The notes below the pieces were generated by a model that worked only from the letters and a program-made list of their open reading frames with translations, ran no database searches and was not told the origin of the DNA. This document shows positions 1 to 13,689 of a stretch of DNA of 64,000 nucleotides, piece after piece; positions within the stretch are counted from its first letter, which is position 1; every line of letters starts with the position of its first letter. Location of the stretch: assembly GCA_963854835.1 (NCBI GenBank), contig OY978528.1, positions 12,308,242 through 12,372,241 on the forward strand. The letters run 5' to 3'. Made by a program: the position numbers and the translations under genes. This DNA comes from Megamerina dolium (Eukaryota > Arthropoda > Insecta > Diptera > Megamerinidae).

Positions 1-110
1 TGCAGATTGCGATTGGTGCGACGCAAATCTCCGTCCCGGTCAGCCCACAAGTCCAGCAATTTGATTTCATCGCTGGTACACCAGACTTTCCGATACTTGT
101 TTTCTGCCAT
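1..110 (-). CDS. Myb/SANT-like (trihelix-type) DNA-binding protein, N-terminal 36 codons only
   Basis: Read on the - strand, an ATG at 110-108 opens a frame that stays open to the window edge, so only the first 36 residues are visible (MAENKYRKVWCTSDEIKLLD and on). A Trp at residue 10, an acidic Glu, a second Trp at residue 22 and a Leu-Arg-Arg-x-x-Arg-Asn stretch are spaced as in Myb/SANT-like domains found at the N-terminus of many insect DNA-binding proteins and of some PIF/Harbinger transposon accessory proteins. The bases just before the ATG end in a T-run followed by AG, so this could also be a splice acceptor with the true start further upstream. Whether it is a host gene or a transposon-borne gene cannot be told from 110 bases. 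The family call rests on the residue pattern only. Confidence 0.5.
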   Translation of the reverse strand, partial: MAENKYRKVWCTSDEIKLLDLWADRDGDLRRTNRNL

Positions 111-173
111 CTAAAAAAAATAGTATTGTTAGTAGTAGTATATTGTGGGTATATTGTAGTAGTAGTATTGTGG

Positions 174-657
<484 letters not shown>

Positions 658-734
658 AACAAAAATACTTCTCTTCTTGCACTTTTTTCTTTATTTTAAT
701 TTCTTTTCTTTTTCTTCCTGTCAATGCAAATCAC

Positions 735-922
735 CATTCACAATAGCAACCAAATACCAATTTTTAACGGAGTTGCCATGTCGAAATTAGTAAATTCAGC
801 TAAATGCACGAAAATTTTGTGCATTTATTATGGCGTTAATGTGCATTTGGATAAAGCAAATGCATGAGTTAATGTGCATTAAGGCTGTTAATGAAAATTA
901 AGGCTGCCGTCTGTCTAGCCTA
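735..922 (+). mobile_element. MITE fragment, right end, same family as 43604-44562
   Basis: Bases 903-922 (GCTGCCGTCTGTCTAGCCTA) are the exact reverse complement of the left terminal repeat of the element at 43604. Upstream, CACAATAG and GTTGCCAT-CGAAA blocks match the interior of that family with many changes. This is therefore a truncated, diverged right-hand part of a copy. The left end is missing. Bases 655-734 hold nothing recognisable. Confidence 0.6.
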
Positions 923-967
923 TTAGTTTGTATTATATTTCATAATTAACCGTTTGACAAATTTTAA

Positions 968-993
968 AATGGACGATCATTGGATCGTCCATT
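968..993. repeat. Perfect inverted repeat, 11-base stem and 4-base loop
   Basis: AATGGACGATC at 968-978 pairs exactly with GATCGTCCATT at 983-993 across the loop ATTG. It lies between two MITE fragments in otherwise featureless AT-rich DNA. It may be the remnant of a palindromic element end; no function is implied. Confidence 0.7.
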
Positions 994-1117
994 ATTTACT
1001 ATTTAATTGACTTGAAGTTTTTATAGCAAATAGAAAATATAAGGTTTGTTCGTACTTGATTTATGTAACAGAGAATTCAAAAATGAGAGCGTAAAAATTA
1101 AATAGAGCTGATGATAG

Positions 1118-1250
1118 TAAAAATGGAGCTGTCAATTACGTACTGTGATTGTCAATTTGCAAGTTTCTGTGCCGTTGGGGTACTTTTTGCGTATTTTCTC
1201 ACATTGGGAGTAAAATTTGTTTTTGCTCTCTTAATGACAGAAAGAGTTAT
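1118..1250 (-). mobile_element. Interior fragment of the 43604-44562 MITE family, inverted
   Basis: GGAGCTGTCAATTACG, GTCAATTTGCAAGTTTCTG and TATTTTCTCA match, in order and with substitutions, the reverse complement of the interior of the MITE near 43770-43870. No terminal repeat is present. This is a weak but collinear match made by eye. Confidence 0.45.
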
Positions 1251-1460
1251 GGGGTGGGGTATTATTATTTAAAAATTAATATATTGGTCAAATGGGTAAC
1301 GCTGGAACGCTAAGTTTAAAAAGTGCTTTGGTGATTGGATTCTTTGTTATAAAAAGTTATGTGGAGACAATTTTGAGAAAGATTTTGATGATTAATTCAA
1401 TATACTGTTTACATATTTATAAGTTTATATGTATATATTGTTTATTTATTTATATTGTGG

Positions 1461-1613
1461 GCCGTAGCTTCGTAGTTAGTGCGTTGGCCTTCTGATCTGT
1501 AGGTCGTAAGTTCAATCCCTGCTAATACAGTCCAAAATTTAACACGCACAACAGTACTGAAAGAGAAGTTCGGTCAAAGGGCCCTTCGGAGCCTATAAAT
1601 GTCAGAAATTTAC
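1461..1613 (+). mobile_element. tRNA-derived SINE, copy 2, head joined directly to tail
   Basis: The tRNA-like head (GCCGTAGCTTCGTAGTTAG, then a B-box-like GTTCAATCCC) is followed at once by the family's 3' tail (CTAATACAGTCC...ACACGCACAACAGTA). The central 200 or so bases present in the copies at 174, 16695 and 35496 are missing. The A-box region is degraded. It is either an internal deletion or a short subfamily. Confidence 0.75.
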
Positions 1614-4600
1614 TTATTTTTTATTACTTACTTAATCAATTGTGTATGATTTTTTGATCGAATATATATTCCGGGAGATCAAATGAAGTAAATCCAGTAA
1701 TTTTAATTTATTCAAATGTTCCATGCTATGTACTACTTACATACATATACAAATATGTACTTGCATCATACGAATCATTGCGGTAGCAACACCATCCATA
1801 GTAATACGTTCATATAAGCAAAATTATTTTTAGAATGAAAATCTAAACAAAACATTAAATTTTTCTTTAAGTCATGGAAAGGAAATTGCTAGTATTAATT
1901 AATTTAGTATGTGTTTTTGAAATAAAACAGAAACGCACATAAATCCAATATAATACATACTGTATATTGTATGTGTGGTATATACAAACATGTTTATATA
2001 TAATATGTACGATACCTGCTGCTACCGCAGCATACCCCTATACACTCATACCATAGGCTATTCGTGATCTGACACAAACAAATTTTTTTTTTTTTTAATT
2101 TGTGTCGATTTTAAGTTTCTTTCTATTTTTGTTTGTTATTATTTTACACATTGCCTATAATTTCGAATAAAGCGTATCGAAGAAGAGATTTCGTTAAATA
2201 AGATATGGCTATTTTATAGATACTACAATTTTTTCGCTTTAACTTAAGATCTTTTATAAGTATCAGTATTGAGGAAACCCTAAGGTAATTTGTTTCTCCA
2301 GCGATATTGAAAAGTTTTGGTTTTTATCAAATTTTGTCGAAGACCTACAGTCACAAAATTTAATTTAAAAATGGACAATACTTGCCTCATAATATCATTT
2401 TTTATGATTATCACATTTCGGAGGTAAATTAATTCCATCCTCTTCACTATCGTCTTAGCATTTACTTAGAAATTGTCTACCTAGCTACGTGTACATATAC
2501 ATCTTCAGTTCAATGGAATATAACATTTTCCAGAAAGTTGTTATTTATGAAAATGCTACGTTAATTTTTTTATTTACACAATAAAATCAAAACAATGAAC
2601 CTAAATTTTTAAACAAAAATTTGGGTGCGGTTTGTATATAAGAAATTTACAAGCGAACGAAGAAAAAAAAAAAAAAAGAAAGAAACACAAATACAAAAAC
2701 AGAAATTGAGAAAAATAGTGCACAAACACTCAATCGAAATATGGAACAATTTTTCCACCCAAAAACGAAACAAACAAAAACATACTCAAATGAGCATATA
2801 TTCGAATTTAAAAATATGATATAGAACATAAAATCAAATATGAAAATCAAGCAGAAGATAAGTAAAAATTTTTTTTTTTTGTTAAATTAAGCCAAAAAGG
2901 CTTTAAAAAAATATAATTTTCCGGAGCATCACTCGTTCCTGTCAAATGCCGTAAATGACAAAGAAAAAAATATGATTTATGTGTACAGAAATTCATAAAA
3001 CGAATTGAAATTTATTTATTTATTATAATTTCTGTGCAATTCTCACCACTTCTGCTATTTCTGTGTCTTTGGTCCATGTGTAATACCTCTGTTAGTGAAT
3101 AACGGCACACACGAATATATTTACATACATATATTCGTAGCAATAAACGGAAATGATCAATCGACGTCGACGCTAACGTTGACTTGTGTCCGTATGTGTT
3201 GCGTAGAGGTAATTTTTGTTTTATAAGGATTGCCAACTGTCTGCGGATATATTACAAGTGGTAACCGTAATCATAATAAGCAATAAAAAAAAAAAAAAGA
3301 AAAGAAAAAATAATAATGGTATATAATAATAATACATAATAATTTACTGATTTCTATTATTTTTGCTTAAAAATAAAAATTAGGAATACAAACTGTTATT
3401 CATCTTTTTGCTAAAAAAATAATTATACAACCCCAAAACAGCAACTAATAGCTGTTAGTCAACTCTAACCTCAACATCTTCAACATCTGATACTCGATCA
3501 AACAGAAAGAAAAACCATGGACGACCACAAAATTAGCTATCAGAAAAGTTCCTAAAATCAAAAGATTGTACATATACGATTTGAAAATTGCTATTTATAT
3601 CATATTTCTTAATATTTGAGATGAATAAACCATCTTCCTAACTAAAAAACAAAATTTTTTTAAAGTAAATTTTCGAGAACAATGGATTAACAAACACAAA
3701 AAAGAAAAGGAAAACACTTGTAGGAGGAATTGCAACGGGAAACCAAAAAAGAAAAACATCTAAATATATGTAAGCATTGGCATCCCTACTTAATAGACGA
3801 TAGTTCATAATATTCGTACCGATTGTTTATATGTACGTGCTATTTTTCTCTTCATCTCTCAATTTTACCAATCCACAATTCATACAGAAATATATATAGA
3901 GTATATTTGTACTACATGATGGCATACGATTTGTGCTATTTTCTATAAGCTCTTATTTATACTACATACAATTCAAAAATGTTTTCCATGAGTAGGTACA
4001 CTACTGTGTTACTGCTGATCCTGCGCGTTTTTTTATTGTTTTCTATTTTTTTTTTTTTTTTAATTTTACTTGTTCATCTATTACGCCCAATATTTTCATC
4101 TCTTTCTAGAGCGTGTTTTGTTTTTTGCTTTATTTTTATTTTTATTTTTTTTTTATTTTGTGTTTAAAATTTTAGTTCTTTACCGCGAGTATTTTAATAC
4201 AAAAGAAAACCAACAAGAAACAAAAACAAATGTATTTTCAAAACATATTTTTGAGGCAAGAAATATTTTCTGACATCGACCTGAGTATTTTGAAATTTTG
4301 GAGTGTGGGTGCAGTGAGTCGCGCCGCGTTTAAGTGTGCACAACACAATTCCTCCTATTACTAATGTGAATAAGAAAGAAAATTATTTTACTATTTTTGT
4401 TTGCTTTTATTTTCAAATGTGACTAATAGTATATTTTCAAAAATTGTGAGATTAAATTATGAGGAAAATAAAGTAAGCAAAAATCAATATATCTATTACG
4501 CTTCATTTGAGGGTTCAATGTACTGCAGTAAGCAAAGTATTATTTAATGCGATTGGCATTAGTGTATGAAAAAAATCGTTCTAAAATATACTCGTAAAAC

Positions 4601-6830
4601 ATTATGAAATGATTTTTGTTTTAGATTTGTTTTTTAGTTATCAAAAAGAACTAACGAAATAAATTAAGAAGACAGAGATTATCTATATTCAATATTTGGC
4701 AACATCCAATTTAAGGCGTATCAGGTATGTGTATTTGAATATATTATAAGTTGAAAGCTGCTTAGATTTCAGTTGACAAATGAAATCTTCTAGTTTCGTT
4801 CACACGAAGCTGAAATCCTAGTCGTAAAATTATAATATTATATTTCAAAATTTATAATTTAATATGCTTTTTTTTTTAATTAATTATCAAAGCAATTTTC
4901 AACGAAATATATGTTTCTGTTCGAGACAAACTCTTTATAGAAATTTATATTTTGACAGAATATGAGTATCATTCACAATAGTTAATAAAATAATATATAA
5001 TTTAATTCTATGACATTGTATAAATGAATTCTTGGAATTAAATTATTTACCTACTTATTTACCACTGATTCTAAAATTGCTTTGAAAACCGGCACCAATG
5101 AAATATATTATTCTTTTCATTCTGTGTCACTCTGTATTAACGATTTACACCCTACGTATATAAATTGTGGTCATTCTTGTTGTTATGTTATTATTGCTAT
5201 AAAATATATGAATCGGCATCTAGCTGGATGACAGCCAAAGATCACCACAAGAAAAAAGCATATATGTATATAAAAATAAAAATAAATAAATAAACATAAT
5301 TAATATACATAAATGAAAATAAACGATTTTATTTTTGAAATTTCAAAAAATTTAATTTTCGATCTTTTATACACATCTTTTCCATTTTTTTTTTTTGCTT
5401 TTGTTTGCTTCAAGTCATTTTCTGCAGCATCAGTTAATATAAATGCAGAGTAGCTGCTGTCATTCATAGCAGTTTTTGTCGTTTTTATTATTTTCTATAT
5501 TTATATACATAGACTTGCACACATAGGCACGAGCTACATAAGAATATGTATTATAACTATATAGCCTGTACATATTTTCCGGTAAAATTATGATTGAATA
5601 TGTTGAATATGAGTATGTGAGGTACGTACAATTTTCTTGTCATTGCACGATTTGTATGTAGTGGGCGGAAGAAATTGTGACGATTTTAATGCTGCACAGT
5701 GTAACAGGTACTCCAATTTTTTAGAGGAATATTTTTGCCATTACACTAATTCAAAAACTAACTGTAAAAAGCTAAGCAATTATTATAAAAAACAAACCCA
5801 AACCTCTTCAAATTCGGGCACTTTTCTTCCTCCTGCAAGTATTTCTACCCAGAACATATTTCATGAAACCTATAAGCTATAACCCAATACTTGAAACGCT
5901 TGTAAATCATTGAAGATAATCTATAATTTTACATCATACAAAATTTAATCATTTAAGCATTTATTTTACACGATTCAAGGTGCTTGACCCACAACAATAA
6001 GAAAATGCTACACTGTGCGTCGTTGTCATTTTTATTGTTAATGTCCATTGTGAAGAGTCAAAATTAGTGCAAATGTTGTGCTTAAATTAGAAATATATAG
6101 TATAAATATGTACGAAAAATATAACAAAGAAAAAGATTATAGAAAAAAGAAATTATTATAAATTCTTAATATGGGTACATACGATAAGTCTTTACTAATC
6201 ATACTTATACATCAACATTTGAATATAAAATCTTACATACTCGTAGTTAGAAGAAAATGCTTTCCCAAAACGATTTTTCTTCTGTTTCTATTCATATATG
6301 TTACATACATAATTCATTCATAGTACTGACGACTATTTAAGAAACAATTAATTGCCAACATTTTATCAATGCAAAAACAAATGCAATATGCACTTGTACA
6401 TCTGCACATATGGCTCTTTGACGTCATTTTAATTGCCTTTATTTGCTTTTGCAAAATTATACTAATTTATCATTTCAATGAAAATTTCGCACATTTATAA
6501 TCATAGTGGTACAATGCACACAATATGAATAGGACCAAAAATGTTAATTATATCTTTTGAATTCCATTAAGTCACCTCATAAGAAAAAAGTGTCAAGAGA
6601 AAACTTAAAATTTTAATTTAGTGGGTATTTTGTTAGTGTTTTGAAGAGCTTCTGACAAATTTTTCAAGTAATTTCTACAGAAAATTGCCGAATTGCTGAA
6701 TTCACTAGAGAGATGAGCCACAATTTTCATCTAAAATCACTACGTTTTTGTTTTATATAAATATTTTCTGATCTGAACTTTGATAAAAAAGTGGAACATT
6801 GTAAGAGTTTCGATTAATAATGAATGAAGA
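1614..6830. other. AT-rich intergenic DNA, no gene recognised
   Basis: About 5.2 kb with no coding exon I can support. It is rich in A- and T-homopolymers (for example near 2085, 2660, 2870, 3290, 4050 and 4145) and in TACATA/ATATGTA-type short repeats. The longest open frames are lysine-rich or phenylalanine-rich translations of these runs, or (5637-5882) lack a believable ATG start, codon bias or family motif. It could be intron or intergenic sequence of a gene lying outside the window. Confidence 0.6.
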
Positions 6831-6834
6831 TGCA

Positions 6835-7017
6835 TTTTTCTGAGCTTTGTCACAGAGTTCTTTTAGAAGATTTTCCTTGGCAAATTGCTACTGCCGGAAG
6901 AATTGCCAATTCAATTGCTTGCCGACAGGTGGATACCCTTCGAAAGATAAATCTTTTCGATATTAAATTTGTTATGCTTCAGAGGGGGATTGAACCCACA
7001 ACCTACAGATCAGAAGG
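6835..7017 (-). mobile_element. tRNA-derived SINE, copy 3, truncated at both ends
   Basis: On the - strand this matches the SINE from just after the A box (CTTCTGATCTGTAGGTTGTG, then the B-box-like GGTTCAATCCC) through the GCCGACAGG and GCCGGCAG segments to the CTCAGAAAAA segment. The 5' tRNA head with the A box and the 3' tail are missing. The flanks show no target-site duplication. Confidence 0.8.
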
Positions 7018-9470
7018 TTTCTCTCAGATATAGATTGCTCTTTTTCCATTTTATTGCCAAACCGAAATACGTGTGACATAATTGGCTGCCAAAATATCAT
7101 GGTTTCGTAACAGTCTTTCACACATTCTAATAATAAGTAATAACTTTTCGAGCTGCAGCATTCACAAGTCTCAATAAAAAGCTATTGTGAAAAAGAATAA
7201 CGCTCCAGCAACGAAGGGCATTTTATCATCGGAACGGCATCGGAATTTTCTTATAAAATTTGGCAGGCATGTCTTTGAATAGTTTCACTTAGAATATGTG
7301 AAAAAAATTGACGATTGTTTGATAATTTTACTAAGTCGTCTAGGAATAAATAGATATATACTTCAGATTACGGGGCTGTACCAATAGCAGGAGCACTTAG
7401 GTAATAACATAGACCATTGAATTTATAGAGCCCAGCTGTGTTGCTTAAAAAAGCGAAAAGATAGATAGAAGATGATAAAAATAAATACAAATTTTTGGCA
7501 CTATTGGGTTCGAAGAAATTTGTCTTATTTTCTAGTATTGTTTTATGCATTAAATTTGGAGAGAAATGGGAGAGATTTACTAATATTGATCGGTTCCGTA
7601 ATCATTTTTTCAGAAACCTCTTTAAGAACCTCATTCATAGCAGGTTTCTTCCTTTAGATAAATAATCAATTTATTTACCGACAGATGGAGTTGCCAATAG
7701 AAACAAAAAAATATTGATTTTCCTGAGAAAAATGTTATTAAATTCGTCGAGCCTGGGTTGGGTGAACCAAACACCATACGGACAGAAATTAAATGCGTTA
7801 TGAGCACAGCACTAGAAATTCTAGTATAAAAAATTGATGAATATTATAATATAAAATATTTAAAAAAAAAATTCTTCAATGTGTGTAATAACTGAGGTCA
7901 GTTAATAGCACGAACATCCGATCCGATCAACAAGCTCCATGAATGGACAAAATAGCAATGCGTGAGTTGCAAGAGTCAGAACTCCAGCGATGGTATAATT
8001 TGTGTTTATATTTACCAATCTCTGTGTTCAGTGAATTCCCTTCTTGTTTTGCATTTTATATTGATGTTTTTTTCTTTTTGTGTTTTAGTTGAACATTTCC
8101 GCATTTTTGTTGTTTATTGCTGTTGCAACTACTACATGTAGTCGTTTAGTGTTCTTGTTGAGTTTTATGATTATGGCAAATTCCATGAATCTATAAAAAC
8201 AAAAATCTAAGCAAATTCATTGGTTATAGTATTGGCATTGGCTCAATATCATAAATATGAACAACAATAATAATAACAATGGAACAGAAATGCGTACACA
8301 GTAATATGTGCGGCGGCAACCTACTGCTGCCGCACATCCACAAACTAAATATATACACGATTTATACATATGCAAAATCTTAGTGAAAGCAAGGAATGCG
8401 TAAAAAAAACATTGGCACGATCAACAGATGAAGAAATTTACAAAATGTTTATACACATACGTACATGCAAGTACTTGTATCGTACATGCAATGAATCAAA
8501 GGCAAAATACGGCAATTTAGTGCTTGTGATTTTGTGAGCAACAGCCAGCCCTCTGGTTACTGTTTCAAATCGGCAACGATAAATATGCGTATGTAAACTA
8601 TTTTAAATGGGAAGAAACTTCTCAAATTCACATACTGAGACTGATTGCATTCGTTCGTTTAGGTATTTGGGATGTGGAGCAGGGTCTGCTATACAACAAC
8701 AACAACAACAACAAATCAAATTTTACATCAACTTGTTGTTGCTTGATTGTTCATTCAGCTTCTCAATTCTATTTGAGTTTCTAAAACTTCTTCAATGGGT
8801 GGGTGAATGCATTTGTGGTCTTCATACAAATGCATTTCCTTCTTCTTTGTTTTAGCTTACATTATTTCTATTTTTGAAAATAGTTGCATTCAACGATATT
8901 AATGTAAACATAGATTTACACATATTAATGTTGAAATGTAGGGGTGTGCTCCCAGCAGTAGCCAACATTTTCTAAAAATGCTTTTTTTTTTAATATGCAC
9001 TTTTAATAACGCTGAGCATTAGCTTCGAAATCTTCCTTGAATTCGAATTCCTCAAAAAAGTCATTAACCTTTTCATTTTTGGTTATTATGGTTTCAAATG
9101 GTTATTATATGGAGCTAAATCTGGTAAGAGCAGTGCTTGAGCAGTCAATCAAAACTTTAATTTATTAACTTAAATTAAATTCCATCGATCCAACCACTTC
9201 ATATATTACTCAGAGTAGATTGTTCTTTCTTTTCGAAGTGAATCGATCACTGAAAACTGGCTCCGATATGTTGCCAGCGATCGGAACTATATTCTTTCAA
9301 CTCCAGCATGCAGTAAAGCAGCGGTAGCTGCAACAACTTGTCGTATATTACATAAGGATCCTTTATTATTAATTTTAATTTATTAAAAGCATACAGAATT
9401 GAACTCTATTGAGAATTGAAGCTATTTCATCGAATTCAGTATTTGCGCAATTCAAAAGCATGAAGAAGGT
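7018..9470. other. AT-rich intergenic DNA, no gene recognised
   Basis: No supported coding sequence. A short (CAA)n run lies near 8694-8714 and produces a small polyglutamine frame that I do not treat as a gene. The rest is low-complexity AT-rich DNA without recognisable repeats. Confidence 0.55.
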
Positions 9471-9474
9471 TCAG

Positions 9475-9650
9475 TTTTTTTGGACCGAAATTTTGTTTAG
9501 CGACGAGTTCAATTTTCGACTCAATGGCCACTTCAGTTGTCGCATTTGAACTGAAAAGCAGACCGAAGAGGTTCAAGAGCTGCCCTTACATCCAGACAAT
9601 GATTTGGTAAGGCTCACTAGACGGTGGAATTATTGTTCAACCTTAAAAAA
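9475..9650 (+). pseudogene. Mariner-like transposase relic (central domain)
   Basis: One frame reads ILFSDEFNFRLNGHFSCRI, then a stop, then TEEVQELPLHPDNDLV. This resembles the segment around the first catalytic Asp of mariner-type transposases (F-S-D-E-x-x-F-x-L-N-G, then a Pro-rich L-H-P motif about 35 residues on). The in-frame stop and the lack of flanking homologous sequence show a dead fragment. The same segment of a related element appears on the - strand near 37250. The call is by motif; the surrounding element ends were not found. Confidence 0.6.
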
Positions 9651-12600
9651 TTCACCACTTTTGTATCAAAATGTGAAAAAAATTTTTATTGCATAACCTC
9701 GTAGACACGTTTGATTCAAAATGTTTAACTTTTTTTTAATATTCGGTTCCATTTATCATTGCTATTTAGTATACTTTATTCGTATTATTTTATAATACAG
9801 TTTTTTTTCTTTTTGCTCTGCATATTTGTTGCCAAGTAGCTTTAAAATAGCATGGAAATTCCACTCCAAGAAATTATGAGCCGCAAAAAAGAAAAGAAAA
9901 TTAATAGACAATAATAAAAAATACATTGTACGTATATACTTGTATATTGTTCGAATGTGCATAATACGTAGAGTTTTTAAAAACATTCAAAAACAAATGT
10001 TTTATAATCATTTTTCAGACACCACTCGACACACAATCATTTAATGCAAATAATAAAAACCAACTAAACATAAATGATTTCTATTTTCATTTGAATTTTT
10101 TGTTTTTTGCAGAAAAATAGCTATACATATCAGAAAAACAAACATCTTTCAAAAAGAATTTTGACACATTTCATTGATTTAGTTCGAATTAGTAAAATAA
10201 ATATTTTGAAAAGTAATTAGGCTAATAATGTAAACATTATACAATTTATTTAAATGCAGAAATTCATTATTTACCCATCTTCAGTTGTTTGTCCCACTGC
10301 AAAAGAAGCTGTTATGTCGGACGAGATGGGTTATAAACCAGGGAAGGACTACTTTTCAAGTAACAGTTTATATATATTTGTAACTTTAAATTCATAGAAA
10401 TTTGCAGAGAGTATTGACAAAGCGATTCTCAATATTATGTGATACGCTTATTTTAATAGGACTCTTGTATACTCTTTGCGCATTGAAAATTATTTAGCTT
10501 CTAAGTGATACCTGATAAAAATCCTCTTCCCTAACCTATAGGGGAAAGATTACCACTAAATTTAGTTAAAAAAAATTATTTTCTATATACTACTACTTTA
10601 TATTTATAACCTCCCCTTAAAGATAACCCACCCGAACAACGTTTTTGGTACTCCTATCTGCGTTTCTTTACGGGGCTCTCCTATAGAATGTCAATTTTAT
10701 AAAAACATCAATTTTGTAAAAGAATCCATTAGGGGGTGGAAATTTTGGGTAAGTATATTTGGAAGAAATGTTGCCACAGTATAATTAATGGAAGTAAATT
10801 ATATATTTTTGTGTTCTAGGGGCCATTCCTAGGCAATTATGGAGTTATTGGTCGATTTTCAGATGCTTTTAAGTCCGTTTTATAAGGAACATCCCTTCAA
10901 GAGTAAAGAAGAAATGAGTCACAGCATTTAGCTCTCTATCACGTTCCGTCTTGTGGACTGCACTTGAATTTAGCACTAAAATATGTTCTTCAATAATATC
11001 AGATGGTTCAAAATTTCCTCTCCCAATTTTGAGGCAAACTTATTAGACATTAATCTCTTTTTTGACCTTGACGTGTGTAGACTAAATCGATGACAGATAG
11101 ACTATAGTTTTATCATTAGTCATTTATTTTGATGATGATGATTTTTTATAATTTTTTTTTTTGTTTTGTAAAAAAAAGTGAATGTATTCTTAAAAAAATA
11201 ATTTATCTTTTTTTTGGAGTTTACGATATTTACGAGCATACAAGCATTTATATAATTAGCAATTATATACTTTTTTAAGTAAATTATTCATTTCTAGAGA
11301 AGAAATATTGAAAGCGTATCGGAAAAACGTTGTTGCAATGGATGATGCAGTCGCAATTAATTCAATCGCTACAGATTTCGACAATTGACATATTGAAGTA
11401 TTGGAAAAACGACGACGCACTTGATGGTGCAGTCGCAATTGATGCACGCGCTACAGATTTTGACAATTGATAGTACAAACGTCATTTAAAAAAAAAGTGT
11501 TGCATTTGATCGCCTCCTTCTGATTGTATTCTACAGCAAATTGGAAGTGAATATCCAAAATGCCTATATTCGCCATATATTTCTTCTGCAAAGGGAGTAA
11601 GGCAGGATTGTGAAAAATTGCGAAAAAATTACGGATATAAAAAATTGTAATGAGATTATAAAATCGTATGTGCCAGAGGTGGTTTATAAAATTTCATTCT
11701 GAATATTTTTATCGACTTCGCAACAAACCCACAAAATCTTGAGACTACACCTTAATTATTCCACCATCCATGGACATTGATTTGAGGAAGTTGTAATTCA
11801 TCAGTAAATTTGATATTTGGATTACTCATGAGCTCAAAGAAATCCATTTCATCTACCGCGCCAACGCTTGCGACAATAACGACCTGCTGTTGAAACGTAT
11901 TGTGAGTAGTGATGAAAAATTGATTGTTTCCAATAATGTCCGACAACAGGTATTCAATATTCTTGGCGCAGTGGTAAAATACAATATACAATATACTCAA
12001 TCGAAATCTAAAATCGGTTTTTGTCTCATGTGAGATTATGCTCTCGTGTTTGTCAAGCGTCTTCTGCGAAAACCGATGTTTATTAAAAGATGCATTATGG
12101 TCACTGGATGATTTGAATACATCTTATATAGAAAATCCGCCAGAATTCATCAATCGCAAAGTACTAGGATTTCACTTCCTAAAACAAGATCATACACAAA
12201 TGTTGTGGCTTTTCGGAAAAAAAAGAACATAATAAATGAGAGTATATTGCCGTAGAATACAATTTCTTCAATCACTCAGGCTTGTGACGTATTGACTTTG
12301 TTTCTTGCAAACGATTCTGATGAACTTTCAGTTCTCGCCTGAGAAAGAAATGTCGTTCAATATGCATGGGATCATACAAATGAAAAAAGGTCATTCATGG
12401 AAATGACGAATTTATTATTAGTTGAACTTAGTCATCCTAAAAAGTGCCATGCTTTTTCCGACAACTTCACACATATACTGTACGTATTGTATGAAAATAA
12501 CTTTATTAGGCAGTACTTATGCTATTCAATATATATTTTTTCGCCCTATTTTTTCAGTTTTCATATGTACTACATATGTATGTACGCGTGCCTATGAACA

Positions 12601-13685
12601 AACATTTTGGGGCATGTTTCACATCAAGTAAATACAACTATTTACGATTGATTTAATACATGCATATGTATTTCTATTTAATTATTTACTTGTTTTTTTT
12701 TTTGAAGTGTTTGCTTTACACTAATTAAAAAACGATGTTTTGTTCTGAACAATTTTTGAAATTTTTAATTTGTTCTTTCATGTTTATTATGTTTTATGCA
12801 TAAAAAAAATATGTATTTTCTATCGAAATTTCTGTGTTTCTATGTTCTGATTTTTGATTTTTATTACTTTTTTTATTGGAAATTTGGAAATTTACTATTA
12901 GCCTACAAATACATGTAATATACATACCATGCTTTTGTATGTATTAGTATGATGTGAAAATTGTACATACTCTTACATATTAAAGTTCATATTACTCATA
13001 TTTTAAAATAGATATGTTCTTCTTCTTTATCAATATCATAAACATTAAATTAAAAATTTTGAATAAATTTATTCTATACACATATACTTATGGGAAATAT
13101 ATATGTGTGTTGTCATATGCATGTACGTATACACATGAACTTTATTATTTTGGAAATAACAATGAATATCACTACTATGCAGTATACATTACTTGATCAA
13201 TTTAATACAGAAAATTGAGTAATTTTATAAAAATTTAATTATTTTTTTATAATATTATTGCAAATTGTTAAACACACGTGTTCATCTCGTAGCTATTAAT
13301 AATACGTTAAAACCAATAAATTACTAACAAAAATTCGCAATGTCTCCTGTATAATTTTTTTTTGGTACCTCCTAAAAAATTTTCCAAGCTAATTTGCTTA
13401 TAAAAAAATAAGAAAAAAAAAAAACAAAGTGAAACTAAAGATTGTGCTAAGCAGTGATGTTTTGGAACATAAAGAATTCTAGTTGATTAGTCTTTTTCCG
13501 CTTACTGTCGCTTTAATTGAGTCGACAGGAGAGAGGGAAAAGACATATGTACTATGAATTCAGACAACAGTGTAACAACAAGTGTTGATATAAAAAATGT
13601 TTCAAAAAAGGATTTATATACGTTACAATGCATGAATAATTTTCATCAAATTTCAACAATTTTTGAACAAGTTTCAATATCGATA
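9651..13685. other. AT-rich intergenic DNA with an isolated tandem duplication
   Basis: No gene can be supported. Short frames on both strands at 11752-12000 and 12038-12232 have somewhat less AT-biased sequence but match no family I know and lie in disagreeing frames; they may be remnants of a mobile element. A two-copy repeat at 11302-11470 is listed separately. The rest is AT-rich with homopolymer runs. Confidence 0.5.
11302..11470. repeat. Two-copy diverged tandem repeat, unit about 90 bases
   Basis: The phrase GCAGTCGCAATT followed by CGCTACAGATTT and GACAATTGA occurs at about 11346-11388 and again at about 11430-11470, each preceded by a related ATTGAA...GGAAAAACG stretch. The copies differ at several positions, so the duplication is not recent. 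Confidence 0.7.
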
Positions 13686-13689
13686 AAAA

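Noticed and set aside
5637..5882. An 81-codon + strand frame
   Set aside because: It lacks an ATG start, has no recognisable domain, and sits in AT-rich DNA without splice or promoter context.
11752..12232. A possible gene made of the frames at 11752-12000 (-) and 12038-12232 (+)
   Set aside because: They are on opposite strands, share no family and have no splice signals linking them.
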